Translations under genes and position numbers: made by a program
Shown: piece by piece, positions 44,324 through 53,159 of the stretch
How the letters are laid out: the number at the start of each line of letters is the position of its first letter
Position numbering within the stretch: the stretch's first letter is position 1
Notes under the pieces: generated by a model
Seen by the model: only the letters and a program-made list of their open reading frames with translations
Told to the model about the DNA's origin: nothing
Databases searched by the model: none
NCBI RefSeq assembly: GCF_014648915.1
Contig: NZ_BMSA01000018.1
Coordinates: 124,001 to 188,000 of the forward strand
Length of the DNA stretch: 64,000 bases
From: Streptomyces phaeofaciens
Lineage (GTDB): Bacteria; Actinomycetota; Actinomycetes; Streptomycetales; Streptomycetaceae
Direction of reading: 5' to 3'

Positions 44324-44962
44324 TCAGGAGCAGTTCCACTGGTGTGCCAGGGTGACGGGCGCGAACCGCGAGCAATCATTGGTGGCTGGATAGGTGTCGG
44401 AGCCGACGTACGACCACCTGGTGCTGGAGGTGAACTGGAAGAACTGAAGGACCGAGCCCTCGTCCTGGAGCTGGACCCGGTCGTCGCCTGTCGCGCCGGC
44501 ACCAGCTTCGAAGCGGACGGCTGCGTACAGCGTGGTGCCGCAGCTGCCGTAGTAGAAGTTGCCGGGCTTCGGCTGGATGTGGCCGACCCTCTTGGCGTGC
44601 TCCCAGGTTTGGGTCACTGCGGACTTCACGTCGGCGTGGACCGCCAGATTCTTGCACGCAACAGGGACGGCAGCGGCGGCGCTCGGCGTCGCCGTCGGGC
44701 GGGAGGCGCCGGCCATCGCTTTGGCGGTGGGGTCCTGGGTGCCCGCCACCGCGGTCGCGGTGTCGGATGCGGTCACCGCCTGCGAGTCCGCCCGTGTGGG
44801 CGAGGCCGAGGACGTCGCGGATCCCGAGGCACTGCGGGCAGCCGTAGCCGCGGCGCTCGCACTCGCTGCCGAGTCGGAACCGTCGTTGCAGGCCGCCAGG
44901 CCCAAACAGGCTACGAATGCCAGTGCGGTGGTGGCCGCGGGCCGCGCGTAGTCGAAGGTCAC
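44324..44962 (-). CDS. Secreted lipoprotein of unknown function
   Basis: The 212-residue protein (GTG start) begins with a signal ending in the lipobox LAAC (TALAFVACLGLAACNDG), so it should be anchored to the outer face of the membrane. A Ser/Ala/Thr-rich linker (about 25-85) precedes a ~110-residue domain with four cysteines (VACKNLAVHADVKSAV, YYGSCGTTLYAAVRFE, NDCSRF, NWCS-like end). No enzyme motif is visible. Such small domains on long flexible linkers are common among Streptomyces lipoproteins. Confidence 0.8.
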   Translation of the reverse strand: MTFDYARPAATTALAFVACLGLAACNDGSDSAASASAAATAARSASGSATSSASPTRADSQAVTASDTATAVAGTQDPTAKAMAGASRPTATPSAAAAVPVACKNLAVHADVKSAVTQTWEHAKRVGHIQPKPGNFYYGSCGTTLYAAVRFEAGAGATGDDRVQLQDEGSVLQFFQFTSSTRWSYVGSDTYPATNDCSRFAPVTLAHQWNCS

Positions 44963-45354
44963 GAGTCCCCCACTCCCGACGCGATCTTTCGCGCCCCCGT
45001 TCGTCGCCGCAGACTATAGCCCCGGGCCTTGCCTGCGGTTCGCCTCGGACCGCATGAGGACGTGCCTCCGTAGACCTCTGTTTGACTGGCGGGGCATTGG
45101 CCCGACCAGCGTAACGATTCGCAGGTAGGAGAGGGGCGCCGTCGCTACGCGCTATGGCGGTGGTGACGGACTCCTTTCGGCACAGGCTCCGGCCTGGGCG
45201 TCCTTCGCGTTGCCGGTGACGATGGCGGTGGATCGCGAGCCCGGTACTCCGTGAGGACGAGCGGCCTGGTTGCGCCTGCGAAGACTGAGGGGAAGTCTGG
45301 GGGCCACGAGGGAGTCGCGAAGGCGCCCGGGTCTCGTGGTCGAAAGGCTCTGCC
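44963..45354. other. Intergenic region between divergent genes
   Basis: These 392 bases lie between the lipoprotein gene and the DUF2180 gene and probably contain both promoters. One open frame on the minus strand crosses it but shows no family motif. No repeats were noticed. Confidence 0.4.
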
Positions 45355-45561
45355 GTGGACTGCTACGAATGCGCTCAGCAAGGGCGTGAACGGGTCGCGA
45401 TCGCTGTGTGCCGGGTATGCGGGGCGGCTGTGTGCACCGATCATGTACGCACGGAGGGAAAAGTACTGAACAGCCCCGCGAGCCCGGGCAAGGTCACACA
45501 TGACCGGGCGGCCCGCCAGCTGACCTGCCCGGTGTGCCGAGCGGCGGAGGTGTCGCCGTGA
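45355..45561 (+). CDS. DUF2180 small zinc-ribbon protein
   Basis: The 68-residue protein starts with GTG and reads MDCYECAQQGRERVAIAVCR, VCGAAVCTDHV, and later LTCPVCRA. That gives CxxC, CxxC, CxxH-like and CxxC pairs, enough for two zinc sites. This matches the small DUF2180 proteins common in Streptomyces. Their function is unknown, although they resemble B-box or RING-like adaptor modules. It is transcribed alone. Confidence 0.85.
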   Translation: MDCYECAQQGRERVAIAVCRVCGAAVCTDHVRTEGKVLNSPASPGKVTHDRAARQLTCPVCRAAEVSP

Positions 45562-45676
45562 CCGAGGCAGGGCTCGACTTCCCGATGATCCCCAGCGCTC
45601 CGGGCCTTCTCGCCCGTGGCGCGGCGACGTGGCCGGGACGAGGCGAGGGGTCATGAGGATCCGACGGCCGACCTGA

Positions 45677-46261
45677 TCACTGTGCGCCGTCGAAGCTCCA
45701 CGCCTCGATGTCGCGGTAGCGGATCGGGCCCGGGCCGCGACCGTAGTTGCTGCCGACCAGGTGGAGGCGGTCGGCGCGCCAGCTGCGGCCGGTGAACGTG
45801 GCGAGCCCGGTGGCGACCTCCAGCACGCTGAGGGGATCGTCGCGGCGAGCCCGGGCAAGTGTCAGGTGCGGCCGCAGGGGGCGTTCCTCCAAGGCAACCC
45901 CGCACTCCCTGACCAGCCTGCGGACCTCGGTGGCAAGCGTGTGGAGCCCGGTCAGGTCCCCGTCGATCCCGGTCCACAGCACTCGTTCGTCGAAGTGGCC
46001 GCTGCCGCGCAGCGCCAGTTTCACGGGGCCGCGCCGCGCCGCGAGGTCCGCGAGCGGCCGCCGCAGGAGCGGCACGACCGTCACCGGGAGCTCGCCGAGG
46101 AACGCCAGAGTGATGTGCCAGTCCTCGACGCGGTTCCACCGCATCCGAGGATGGGTCTCGTAGGAGGGCCGCAGCTCTCGCTCCAGCTCCTCCTTCGCGT
46201 CGTCGGGCGGGGCCAGCGCTATGAACACTCGGACGGTGGAGGCATCGGACTCTTCGTTCAC
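45677..46261 (-). CDS. thpR: RNA 2',3'-cyclic phosphodiesterase (ThpR/LigT family)
   Basis: The 194-residue protein has both HxTx motifs of the 2H phosphodiesterase fold, DWHITLAFLG and LRPHLTLARA. The family start VFIALAPPDDAKEELE and the end YRDIEAWSF are also present. It hydrolyses 2',3'-cyclic phosphate ends of RNA; older annotations call it 2'-5' RNA ligase. The start is uncertain. The GTG at 46261 is used; GTG codons nearer the HTH-like beginning VFIAL would shorten it by ten residues. Confidence 0.87.
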   Translation of the reverse strand: MNEESDASTVRVFIALAPPDDAKEELERELRPSYETHPRMRWNRVEDWHITLAFLGELPVTVVPLLRRPLADLAARRGPVKLALRGSGHFDERVLWTGIDGDLTGLHTLATEVRRLVRECGVALEERPLRPHLTLARARRDDPLSVLEVATGLATFTGRSWRADRLHLVGSNYGRGPGPIRYRDIEAWSFDGAQ

Positions 46262-46361
46262 ACAGGACTTCGTACACCATCCGGCGAGCCCGGAACGAAC
46301 CAGGGCAGTATGCCGCTGAGCTGCGTCGCCGCCCCACTCCCTGGTGTCTTGTCCGCTGACA

Positions 46362-46476
46362 GGCCTTTCGGACAGGTGTTGTCGGAGGCGAAGACGAGCC
46401 GATGTCGAACTCGCCCGGCTTGATCGTGGTGACGTCGGCGCCGACCTCCTCGACGATGCCGACGGGGCGGGCCTCG
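46362..46476 (-). pseudogene. Zinc alcohol dehydrogenase remnant
   Basis: On the minus strand, PVGIVEEVGADVTTIKPGEF is followed, after a one-base shift, by LVFASDNTCP. Together they match the GroES-like domain of zinc-dependent alcohol dehydrogenases, where GIVEEVG...KPGDF and the zinc-binding SDNTCPxC block are consecutive. Both ends of the gene are missing. It directly follows a cupin remnant on the same strand. Confidence 0.6.
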
Positions 46477-46478
46477 GG

Positions 46479-46676
46479 TCAGCGGCGGGTGCTGGTGCGC
46501 TGGCCGCCGTATTCGACATCGGTGACGTGCTCCAGCCAGTCGACCTCGTCGGTCTCCCACAGGGCGATGTGGGTCATGAAGCGGTCCGGGGCGGCGCCGT
46601 GCCAGTGCTCCTCACCGGCCGGGGTCCAGATCGTGTCGCCCGGGTGGGCTTCGAGGATCTCGCCGCCGCGCGGGCG
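46479..46676 (-). pseudogene. Cupin-domain protein remnant (C-terminal half)
   Basis: The minus strand reads RGGEILEAHPGDTIWTPAGE, EHWHGAAPDRFMTHIALWET and VEYGGQRTSTRR followed by a stop. This is the second half of a small cupin of the quinol/carboxymuconolactone-associated type. The first half is absent and a stop lies just upstream, so there is no intact gene. The same frame order with the dehydrogenase remnant suggests one decayed operon. Confidence 0.65.
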
Positions 46677-46824
46677 CTAGCCGGCCAGCCGGTCTCCCCG
46701 GGCACCCCCTACAGCCACATCCCCGACCTATGTGAACGGCGCGCCGCGCCGTCCCTGTCGGCTCGAAGCTCGTACGAGGCGGATGAATCCCGGCAAGATC
46801 GTTCTCACCGGGATTTCCTGCACC

Positions 46825-47502
46825 TCAACCACGTACACCCGGCAGTGCGCCGAGCACGGCGGCGAGGCTGTGCGGGTCGCGGCGGGCGATGTTGTGGCCG
46901 ACGGGGATCTCGTGGACCCGCCAGCCTGCGTCGGTGCGCAACCGTTCGGTCAGGGTCACGAACGGGCTACCCGGCCACGCGCCACCACTGATGAACGTTC
47001 GGCCGAGCGGGCGGCTGGGGTTGTCTCCCAGCCTGATCGACTGGACGAAGCTCGCCAGCGGGTGAGGTCGCGCGCGAGGGTCGAGTCCTTCGGGGACTGC
47101 GACCCATCGACCGTCGGCGCGGGCGCCGGCCATGAACAACTCCCGGAAGCGGTCGCTGGTCAAAGACCAACACGAATCCCCGTCGTCCGGGACGTAGGCG
47201 TCGATGAAGACGAGCTGATCGAGGCGGTCGCCAAGCAGATCCGCGACACCGGCGATCACCATCCCGCCGTAGCTGTGCCCGCACAGCGCGACGGGCGTTC
47301 CGTCGCCACGGTCGATGATCTCGGCTACCTGGGCAATATGGGTGTCGAGGTTCGGCGGGCGGTCCACATCGGCTGGGCCGTCCGACTCCAGCCCCGACAG
47401 GGTCACCGCCTCGACGTGGTGACCGTCTCGGTGCAGTTCGGCAGCCACCGAGTCGAACACCCAACCGCCTTGCCAACCGCCCGGTACCATAACGAACTTC
47501 AC
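46825..47502 (-). CDS. Alpha/beta-fold hydrolase (esterase type)
   Basis: The 225-residue protein starts at a GTG with KFVMVPGGWQGGWVFDSVA. The nucleophile elbow is CGHSYGGM, and the terminal histidine is in HEIPVGHNIARRDP. The layout fits the plant-esterase/hydroxynitrile-lyase-like branch of single-domain alpha/beta hydrolases. The substrate is unknown. It is divergent from the histone-like gene with 313 bases between them. Confidence 0.87.
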   Translation of the reverse strand: MKFVMVPGGWQGGWVFDSVAAELHRDGHHVEAVTLSGLESDGPADVDRPPNLDTHIAQVAEIIDRGDGTPVALCGHSYGGMVIAGVADLLGDRLDQLVFIDAYVPDDGDSCWSLTSDRFRELFMAGARADGRWVAVPEGLDPRARPHPLASFVQSIRLGDNPSRPLGRTFISGGAWPGSPFVTLTERLRTDAGWRVHEIPVGHNIARRDPHSLAAVLGALPGVRG

Positions 47503-47815
47503 CGCGTCATCGTAGGTCAGCAGAACCCGATGAGGGCAGCTGGCGATCACTCGCTTCGGCAACGCTCGGGCTGGCAGCGGCGAACCGTAGGAGCTCGTCG
47601 CAGGATCTTGTGCGCACGGTGGTGAGTGAGTGCCACCGGTCGGCAGCCGATGGCGCTGGGGACTGCCTTGACGCGGCTGCTGGTCCGCGGGGTGCAGGGT
47701 GTAGTCCCAGTTTCCGTGGAAGCGGTGCCGGGTGATTGGCAGAGCGGTGATGACCGGGTCTGCGTGGTGAAGTGTGGGCCTCTGACAACTCCGACAGCAG
47801 GGAGCGTTTCTTCCG
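47503..47815. other. Divergent intergenic region upstream of the histone-like gene
   Basis: These 313 bases are shared by the hydrolase gene and the histone-like gene. The last 25 contain AGGGAGCG, about ten bases before the ATG at 47816, a plausible ribosome-binding site. No obvious operator or repeat was recognised, and open frames across it have no family motif. Confidence 0.45.
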
Positions 47816-48595
47816 ATGACCGCACAGCCCGCACGTCCTGAGCGCAGCGGTTCCGAGACCGCCTCGGTCATGGATGTCTCGCCGTTCAAGCCTCCTCTCG
47901 TCAAAGCGGTGTTCAGGGACGTGACCCCGATGCACGTCTCTCGGTCGGCCGCGTGGGCCGCCGCGTCGGTGACGCGGACAGTGCTGACGGAGATCATCGA
48001 CGGCGCGAGGAGAGCGGCGGCGGAAGAGGCCCGGAAGAAGCTGATACCCGGGGACCTTCTCTCGGCGATCGACCGCAACGTCGAGCTCGAGGTGGGGGCC
48101 AAGTGGTACGACCACAGCCCGACGTTTCGAGGCCTGACCGGCGTCCTGTACGACGCCGAGGGTGTCATCGTGCCTTCTCGTAAGCGCAGCAGGTCGCGCA
48201 GGCCGAGTGCCGTGGTCGGCGCCCACAGGTTCGAGGCCGGGGTCAAGAAGCTGCTGAGGAGCCAGGGGGCGACGGCCGTCCCGGCGATGGTCCGCGATCT
48301 GGACGGAATCGCGAGCGTGTTCCTGACGGACCTCGCCCGGGACGCGGCCATGGTCGTCCGCGAGGGCGGGGTCCAGCGTTTCGGCACGGTCACCCTGGTG
48401 ATGTCGGGCGAACCGGCCCCACCCCCGTTGCTCAAGGATTCCCTTCCGGCCCTGTCCGCCCGCAGGGGAGACGGGCGGACCATCGGCACGGATGACGTCC
48501 TGGCCGCCACCACGATTCAGTTGTTCGGCGGCAACCTCAGGCAGCGAGCCCTCACCGAGGCACGCGAGGCGACACGGAACACTTGGGGCGGCTGA
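47816..48595 (+). CDS. Histone H2A-H2B-like doublet protein
   Basis: The 259-residue protein appears to contain two histone folds. In residues 49-92, SVTRTVLTEIIDGARRAA then KKLIPGDLLSAI align without gaps to eukaryotic H2A (LTAEILELAGNAAR, RIIPRHLQLAI). Residues 101-120 (TGVLYDAEGVIVP) sit where the H2A docking segment lies. A basic linker (PSRKRSRSRR, 120-129) leads to a second half. There AMVRDLDGIASVFLTDLARD (157-176) and RTIGTDDVLAATTIQLF (221-237), with GNLRQRALTEAREATRN (239-255), follow H2B (SFVNDIFERIAGEA, STITSREIQTAVRLL, GELAKHAVSEGTKAV). A ~35-residue insertion (about 186-220) replaces the H2B L2 loop. It should form an intramolecular H2A-H2B-like pair and probably binds DNA. The alignment was made by eye; structure prediction is needed. 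Confidence 0.75.
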   Translation: MTAQPARPERSGSETASVMDVSPFKPPLVKAVFRDVTPMHVSRSAAWAAASVTRTVLTEIIDGARRAAAEEARKKLIPGDLLSAIDRNVELEVGAKWYDHSPTFRGLTGVLYDAEGVIVPSRKRSRSRRPSAVVGAHRFEAGVKKLLRSQGATAVPAMVRDLDGIASVFLTDLARDAAMVVREGGVQRFGTVTLVMSGEPAPPPLLKDSLPALSARRGDGRTIGTDDVLAATTIQLFGGNLRQRALTEAREATRNTWGG

Positions 48596-48664
48596 GCGGG
48601 TGCGACCGACATCGCCGACCTTTGCGCTGCCGGCCGCCGGCAACCGGCTGCCCGGCCCGGACCC

Positions 48665-51600
48665 TCAGGTCGCGAACGTCCGCTGTCGTGAGCGGGCCGC
48701 GGACAGTTCTGCGGAGGCCCGGCTTGCCGCGGAGGCCAGATAGGGCGAGTCCCAGGCGAGCGCGACCCGCTCGGCCAGTGCGTAGTGCTCGGCAGCGGCC
48801 CGCTCCTCGCCGACGAGCCGGTACAGGTCGGCGAGGGCATGGGCGAGCGGGCGGGTCGCGTAGGCCGCGCCCGCCGCACCGGCGAGTTGTTCGCGTACGG
48901 GCAGCAGGTCGGCGATCAGTGCGGTGGCGGTGTCGGTGTCCCCGAGCAGGACGGCCAGTTCGCTGCGGTAGTCCAGCTCCAGGCCGTAGAGGTGGTCCGT
49001 CACCGGCCGCGGCGGGAAGGAGACCGCGCGTGCCTCGTCCAGCCTGCCCAGACGGGCCAGGACGAGGGCGTGCGCCACGGCGACCGGGGCGCCCACGTCC
49101 TCGTGCAGGCCGCGCACGACCGGCTCCAGTTCGGCCGTCCGCTGCTGCGTGAGCAGGAGGGTGATCTGCCCCAGGAGACGCGGACCCGTGGCGTAGTGCG
49201 CTCCGGCACGCCTCAGCAGACCGTCGGCCTCTGCGTAACCGGCCTCCGCCTCGGCGAACCGGCCCTCGACCTTGGCCAGCATCGCGGAGGTGGCGGCCGC
49301 GATGCCCCGCGCCCACACCATCCGGTAGCCACGGGCGAGGTCCAGACCGGCCGCGGTGTGCCGGCGCAGTCCGTCCGGGTCGTTGCGGGTGGCCGCGGAC
49401 ATGGCGTCGAGGTGCTCGCACATCCAGCGGTAGGCGGGCAGATCGTGCTCGCGTGCCAGCCTGCGCAGTTCGGCGACCAACGGGCCCCGGGCCTCCCCGT
49501 GCTCCTCGTGCGGCAGCAGCTTGGCGGACGTCATCAACGCCGAGGCCAGCAGCCGTGGCTCGCCGCCGGCCCGGGCCAGCGACAGTTGCGTGTGCGCCGC
49601 CTCCCGGGCGCGCGGAGCGTCCTCCGCGGCAACGGCGTCGACGAGGGCCTGGAGCACGCGGGCGCGTGTCACATCGTCCAGGCCCTGATCGCGTGCGAGC
49701 CGTTCCAGACGGGCCAGGGCGGTCCGGTCGAAGAGGCCCTCCAGCCGGCTGCGCCACGGCGTCGGCTCGGTCCAGGCCCCGTAGACCGTCGCGACCAGGT
49801 CGTCCCGGTCGGCGCGTACGGCCAGGTCGACCGCGCGCTGGCGGGTGTGCCGGGCGGCGTCCGTCGCCCCGGCCCGCACCTGCGCGCTCAGTAGCCGTAC
49901 GAGCAGTTCCACCGTCCGTTCCGGCAGGGCGCCGGGGTCGGTGACGGCCGTGGTGTGCGCCTGGAGTGCCTGCTGGATCAGCTCCACGGCCACGTCGTGG
50001 GCGTAGCGGCGCTCGGCGAGTTCGGCCGCCCGCAGCGCGTAGTCGACGGCCAGGGGCGCGTTGGCGGTGCGCCCCGAACGGGCGAAGTGGTGGGCCAGGG
50101 CGGCGAGGTCGTCGGGGCGGTGGCGGCGCAGCTCCCGCGCGATGCGGTCGTGCAGTCGGGCCCGCCGTACGCCGGACAGGTCGGTGTAGACGGTGTCGCG
50201 GACCAGCGCGTGCACGAAGCGGACGCGGCCGGGGCCGGGCTCGGTGAGCAGGTCCGCGGTGATGGCCGCATCGAGCCCCTCCAGCACGGTGTCCTCGTCG
50301 GAGTCGGCGGCATCGACGAGGAGGGCCACCTCGGACTCCAGTCCGGCGACGGCCGCCAGTCGTACGGCGGCACGGCCCGCGGCCGACAGCAGGGCCAGAC
50401 GCCTGCGCAGCACGTCCCGGACCCCCTGGGGCACTTCGGACACGGCGACCAGGGCGCCCTCGCTGGCCAGCAGGCGCGCGCTCTCCAGGACGTAGAACGG
50501 GTTGCCGCCGGTGCGGGCGGCGAGCGCGGCCTGCGTGGTCGCGTCGACGGGCGCGCCGCAGACCGCCTCGACGACCGTGGCGACGTCCCGTGGCGGCAGG
50601 CCCCGGAGCCGGATCCGGTGCGGGGCACCGGGGGCGAGCTGGGCCAGGGTCTTGAGGAGGTGCTCTCCCACCTCGGCCGGGCGGTAGCCGGCGACGGTGA
50701 GCAGGGGTACGCCGGTGACCTGGGCGGCGGCTTCCAGCAGGGCGAGCGTCTCGCTGTCGGCGTGGTGCAGGTCCTCCAGGAGGACGGCGAGGGGCTGCCC
50801 GGTGGCAGCGGTCCGCAGCCAGGAGGAGAGGGCGCGGTGCATACGGAAGCGTCCCGCGGTCGCCTCGTCGCGTGACATGGCGACCGCGTTCCCGGGCTCG
50901 TGCAGCAGGACGGCCAGCTCGTCGGGGCGTGGCGGCGGCACGGCGCGGGCGAGGGCCCCCAGCGCCTCCCCCCAGGCCCAGGCGGGCGGCGCTCCCTCGT
51001 CCTGCGGACAGCGCCCGGTCACCACTCTCCAGCCCGCCTCCGCCAGCCGGCCGGCGAACCGTTCCAGGAGCGCGGACTTGCCCGCACCCGCCTCGCCGGT
51101 CACCAGCAGTACGCCACCCGCCCGCCGGGCCGCCCGCGCAGCCGCGTCCGCGGCGTCAAGTTCGGCACTCCGGCCGACGAAGAGGCCGTGGCCGGCGCGC
51201 GGGGTCTCGACGGGAACCGGGGACGGTATGACGGCCGGCGCCGGATCGACAGCGATCACGGTCTGGAGGAGGGTGGCGGGCTTCGCCGTACCCGCTTCGG
51301 CAGGTCCAGCCGCCGTCGCGTCGTCGACAGTTGTCGCGGTTTGGGGGGTGGCGGGCTTCGTCGTAACTGCTTCGGCAGGTCCAGCCGCCGTTCCGTCGTC
51401 GACAGTTGTCGCGGTCTGCACGACGGCGGGCTTCGCCGCACCCGCCCCGCCAGGCCTCGGCGCCGTGCCGTCCGCCGGAACATGATCCGGCGCGGCCGCC
51501 CGCAGGACGTCCAACCGCTGGGCGAGGACCGCGCGTTCCAGTTCGGCCAGGGCCGGTCCGGGGTCGCAGCCGAGTTCTTCGCGGAGCACCGCCGTGGCGC

Positions 51601-52255
51601 GGCGCAGACAGGACAGGGCGTCGGCCTGCCTGCCGCAGCTCCAGTGGGCGAGGGCGAGCAGGCGCCATCCCTCCTCCCGCAACGGGTTCTGCCGGACGAG
51701 TGCCTCTGCCGCGAGGGCGGCCTCGGCCGCGTGACCGGTGCGCAGATCGGCCGCCACTGCCAGTTCGCGTGCCTGGGCGCACAGTTCGGAGAGCCGGGCC
51801 ACCTCCGGCGCGGCCCACGCCTCGTCCGTGTGTTCCAGGAACGGCGGTCCCTGCCACCAGCCGAGCGCCTCGGCCAGCAGCTCGCGGGCCTGCTCGGCGG
51901 GCGCACGGCGGGCGCGATCGACCCACGTCTCGAACCGCCACGCGTCCACCGCCTCGCGCGGCAGCCGCAGGGCGTATCCCGGAGGGGAGGTGACCAGGAC
52001 GGCGGCGGGTGTACGCGGGGGCCGGTCCGGTTCCAGCAGGCGCCGCAGATTCGAGACGTAGGCCTGAAGGGAGGCGCCGACCTTGGCCGGGGGCGCGCCG
52101 CGCCACAGTTCCTGCGCCATGCGGTCGACGGGGACGACGCCCTGGCGGGCGGCGATCAGCAGCGCGAGGACGGCCCGCTGTCGTGGGGCTCCCAGTTCGA
52201 CCGGAATTCCCCTGACATCGGCGCCCAGAGGTCCCAGGATTCGCATACGCAGCAC
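48665..52255 (-). CDS. AfsR/SARP-type large regulator (BTAD plus AAA ATPase plus TPR)
   Basis: The protein is 1196 residues from the GTG at 52255 (or 1193 from the ATG at 52246). It opens with an OmpR-type winged HTH (RILGPLGADVRGIPVELGAP, LWRGAPPAKVGASLQAYVSN) and a BTAD domain. A Pro/Ala/Thr linker carries two 25-residue repeats. A STAND/AAA ATPase follows, with LLVTGEAGAGKSALLERFAG (P-loop), LAVLLEDLHHAD (Walker B) and GGNPFYVLESARLL. The C-terminal half is TPR-like helices. It should be a transcriptional activator of secondary metabolism or development. No obvious target cluster adjoins it, so its regulon is not evident. It is convergent with the histone-like gene. Confidence 0.9.
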   Translation of the reverse strand: MLRMRILGPLGADVRGIPVELGAPRQRAVLALLIAARQGVVPVDRMAQELWRGAPPAKVGASLQAYVSNLRRLLEPDRPPRTPAAVLVTSPPGYALRLPREAVDAWRFETWVDRARRAPAEQARELLAEALGWWQGPPFLEHTDEAWAAPEVARLSELCAQARELAVAADLRTGHAAEAALAAEALVRQNPLREEGWRLLALAHWSCGRQADALSCLRRATAVLREELGCDPGPALAELERAVLAQRLDVLRAAAPDHVPADGTAPRPGGAGAAKPAVVQTATTVDDGTAAGPAEAVTTKPATPQTATTVDDATAAGPAEAGTAKPATLLQTVIAVDPAPAVIPSPVPVETPRAGHGLFVGRSAELDAADAAARAARRAGGVLLVTGEAGAGKSALLERFAGRLAEAGWRVVTGRCPQDEGAPPAWAWGEALGALARAVPPPRPDELAVLLHEPGNAVAMSRDEATAGRFRMHRALSSWLRTAATGQPLAVLLEDLHHADSETLALLEAAAQVTGVPLLTVAGYRPAEVGEHLLKTLAQLAPGAPHRIRLRGLPPRDVATVVEAVCGAPVDATTQAALAARTGGNPFYVLESARLLASEGALVAVSEVPQGVRDVLRRRLALLSAAGRAAVRLAAVAGLESEVALLVDAADSDEDTVLEGLDAAITADLLTEPGPGRVRFVHALVRDTVYTDLSGVRRARLHDRIARELRRHRPDDLAALAHHFARSGRTANAPLAVDYALRAAELAERRYAHDVAVELIQQALQAHTTAVTDPGALPERTVELLVRLLSAQVRAGATDAARHTRQRAVDLAVRADRDDLVATVYGAWTEPTPWRSRLEGLFDRTALARLERLARDQGLDDVTRARVLQALVDAVAAEDAPRAREAAHTQLSLARAGGEPRLLASALMTSAKLLPHEEHGEARGPLVAELRRLAREHDLPAYRWMCEHLDAMSAATRNDPDGLRRHTAAGLDLARGYRMVWARGIAAATSAMLAKVEGRFAEAEAGYAEADGLLRRAGAHYATGPRLLGQITLLLTQQRTAELEPVVRGLHEDVGAPVAVAHALVLARLGRLDEARAVSFPPRPVTDHLYGLELDYRSELAVLLGDTDTATALIADLLPVREQLAGAAGAAYATRPLAHALADLYRLVGEERAAAEHYALAERVALAWDSPYLASAASRASAELSAARSRQRTFAT
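51275..51424. repeat. Two 75-bp direct repeats encoding the AfsR-like linker
   Basis: Two units with a period of 75 bases (starting 51275 and 51350, with the first bases of a third at 51425) encode the linker between the BTAD domain and the ATPase. Each encodes 25 residues of the type KPATPQTATTVDDATAAGPA. The period keeps the reading frame, so copy number can change linker length without breaking the protein. Confidence 0.8.
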
Positions 52256-52460
52256 GCCGCGGGAATCTACCCGAGCGCCGCGCGCGGGCCGTCAACAGAC
52301 GCTAAACGCCAGGCCAGGTGGCCGTTCATGTGCTGCCGGGTCGCGCACCGGCGGCGCGGCGGGGGACGCCGGCACGCCAAGCCGTCGCCAAGTGCGCGCC
52401 AAGCGGTGGGCGGCACGGTGGTCGTCGTTGTCCGAAACCGAGTTGTTGGAGCAAGTGAGC

Positions 52461-53159
52461 GTGTCCCTCCGTCGTACGGCCGTAGAGCCTTCCGCCGACC
52501 AACGCCCCCATACGCACGAGATGGTGGTGGTCCACCGGGTCTTCCGGCGGGAGTCGGCACTCCTGCCCCGCCTGGTACGCGCCGTTCCGGACGGTGACAC
52601 GGACCGTGCGGCGCGGATCGCCGTCCACTTGGACGACTACTTGATGGGTCTGCACCATCACCACACCGGTGAGGACGAGTTGATCTGGCCGCTGCTGCGG
52701 GAGCGGGCCGGGGACGGCGAGTTGGTCGCCCGCATGGAGGAGCAGCACGCGGAGATCGACCGCACCCTGGCCGTCGTCGGCCAATGGGCGCCGGCGTGGC
52801 GGCGGGAGGCGGACCTCATCGCCCGGGAGGAACTGGCCCTGGCCCTGGTCGAACACCGCTCGGCGCTGCTCGTCCACCTCGACGACGAGGAGCGGCTGGT
52901 CCTCCCGCTCGTGGCCGAGCACCTGACCGTCGCCGAGTGGGAACTGGTCGGGCGCCGCGGGCTGGAAGAACTCCCGAAGGACAAGGTCCTGATCGCCCTC
53001 GGCGCGATTCTCGAGGACGCCACGCCGCAGGAGCGCGCGTACTTCCTCGGCAAGGCCCCGCTGCTGGGTCGCCTGCTCTGGCACACCCTGGGCCGGCGTC
53101 AGTACGCCGCCGCCTGCCGTGCCGTACGGGGTCCGCTGCACGTGGTGGAGGGACGGTGA
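52461..53159 (+). CDS. Hemerythrin HHE-domain protein
   Basis: Starting at the GTG nine bases after GGAG, the protein has 232 residues. The diiron ligands of the HHE fold are visible in sequence order: HEMVVVHRVF, GLHHHHTGEDELIWP, MEEQHAEIDRTL and HRSALLVHLDDEE. Such proteins bind O2 or sense oxygen or nitric oxide. It ends in a GTGA overlap with the PPOX-like gene, so the two are translated together. An in-frame GTG six bases upstream is too close to the ribosome-binding site. Confidence 0.85.
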   Translation: MSLRRTAVEPSADQRPHTHEMVVVHRVFRRESALLPRLVRAVPDGDTDRAARIAVHLDDYLMGLHHHHTGEDELIWPLLRERAGDGELVARMEEQHAEIDRTLAVVGQWAPAWRREADLIAREELALALVEHRSALLVHLDDEERLVLPLVAEHLTVAEWELVGRRGLEELPKDKVLIALGAILEDATPQERAYFLGKAPLLGRLLWHTLGRRQYAAACRAVRGPLHVVEGR

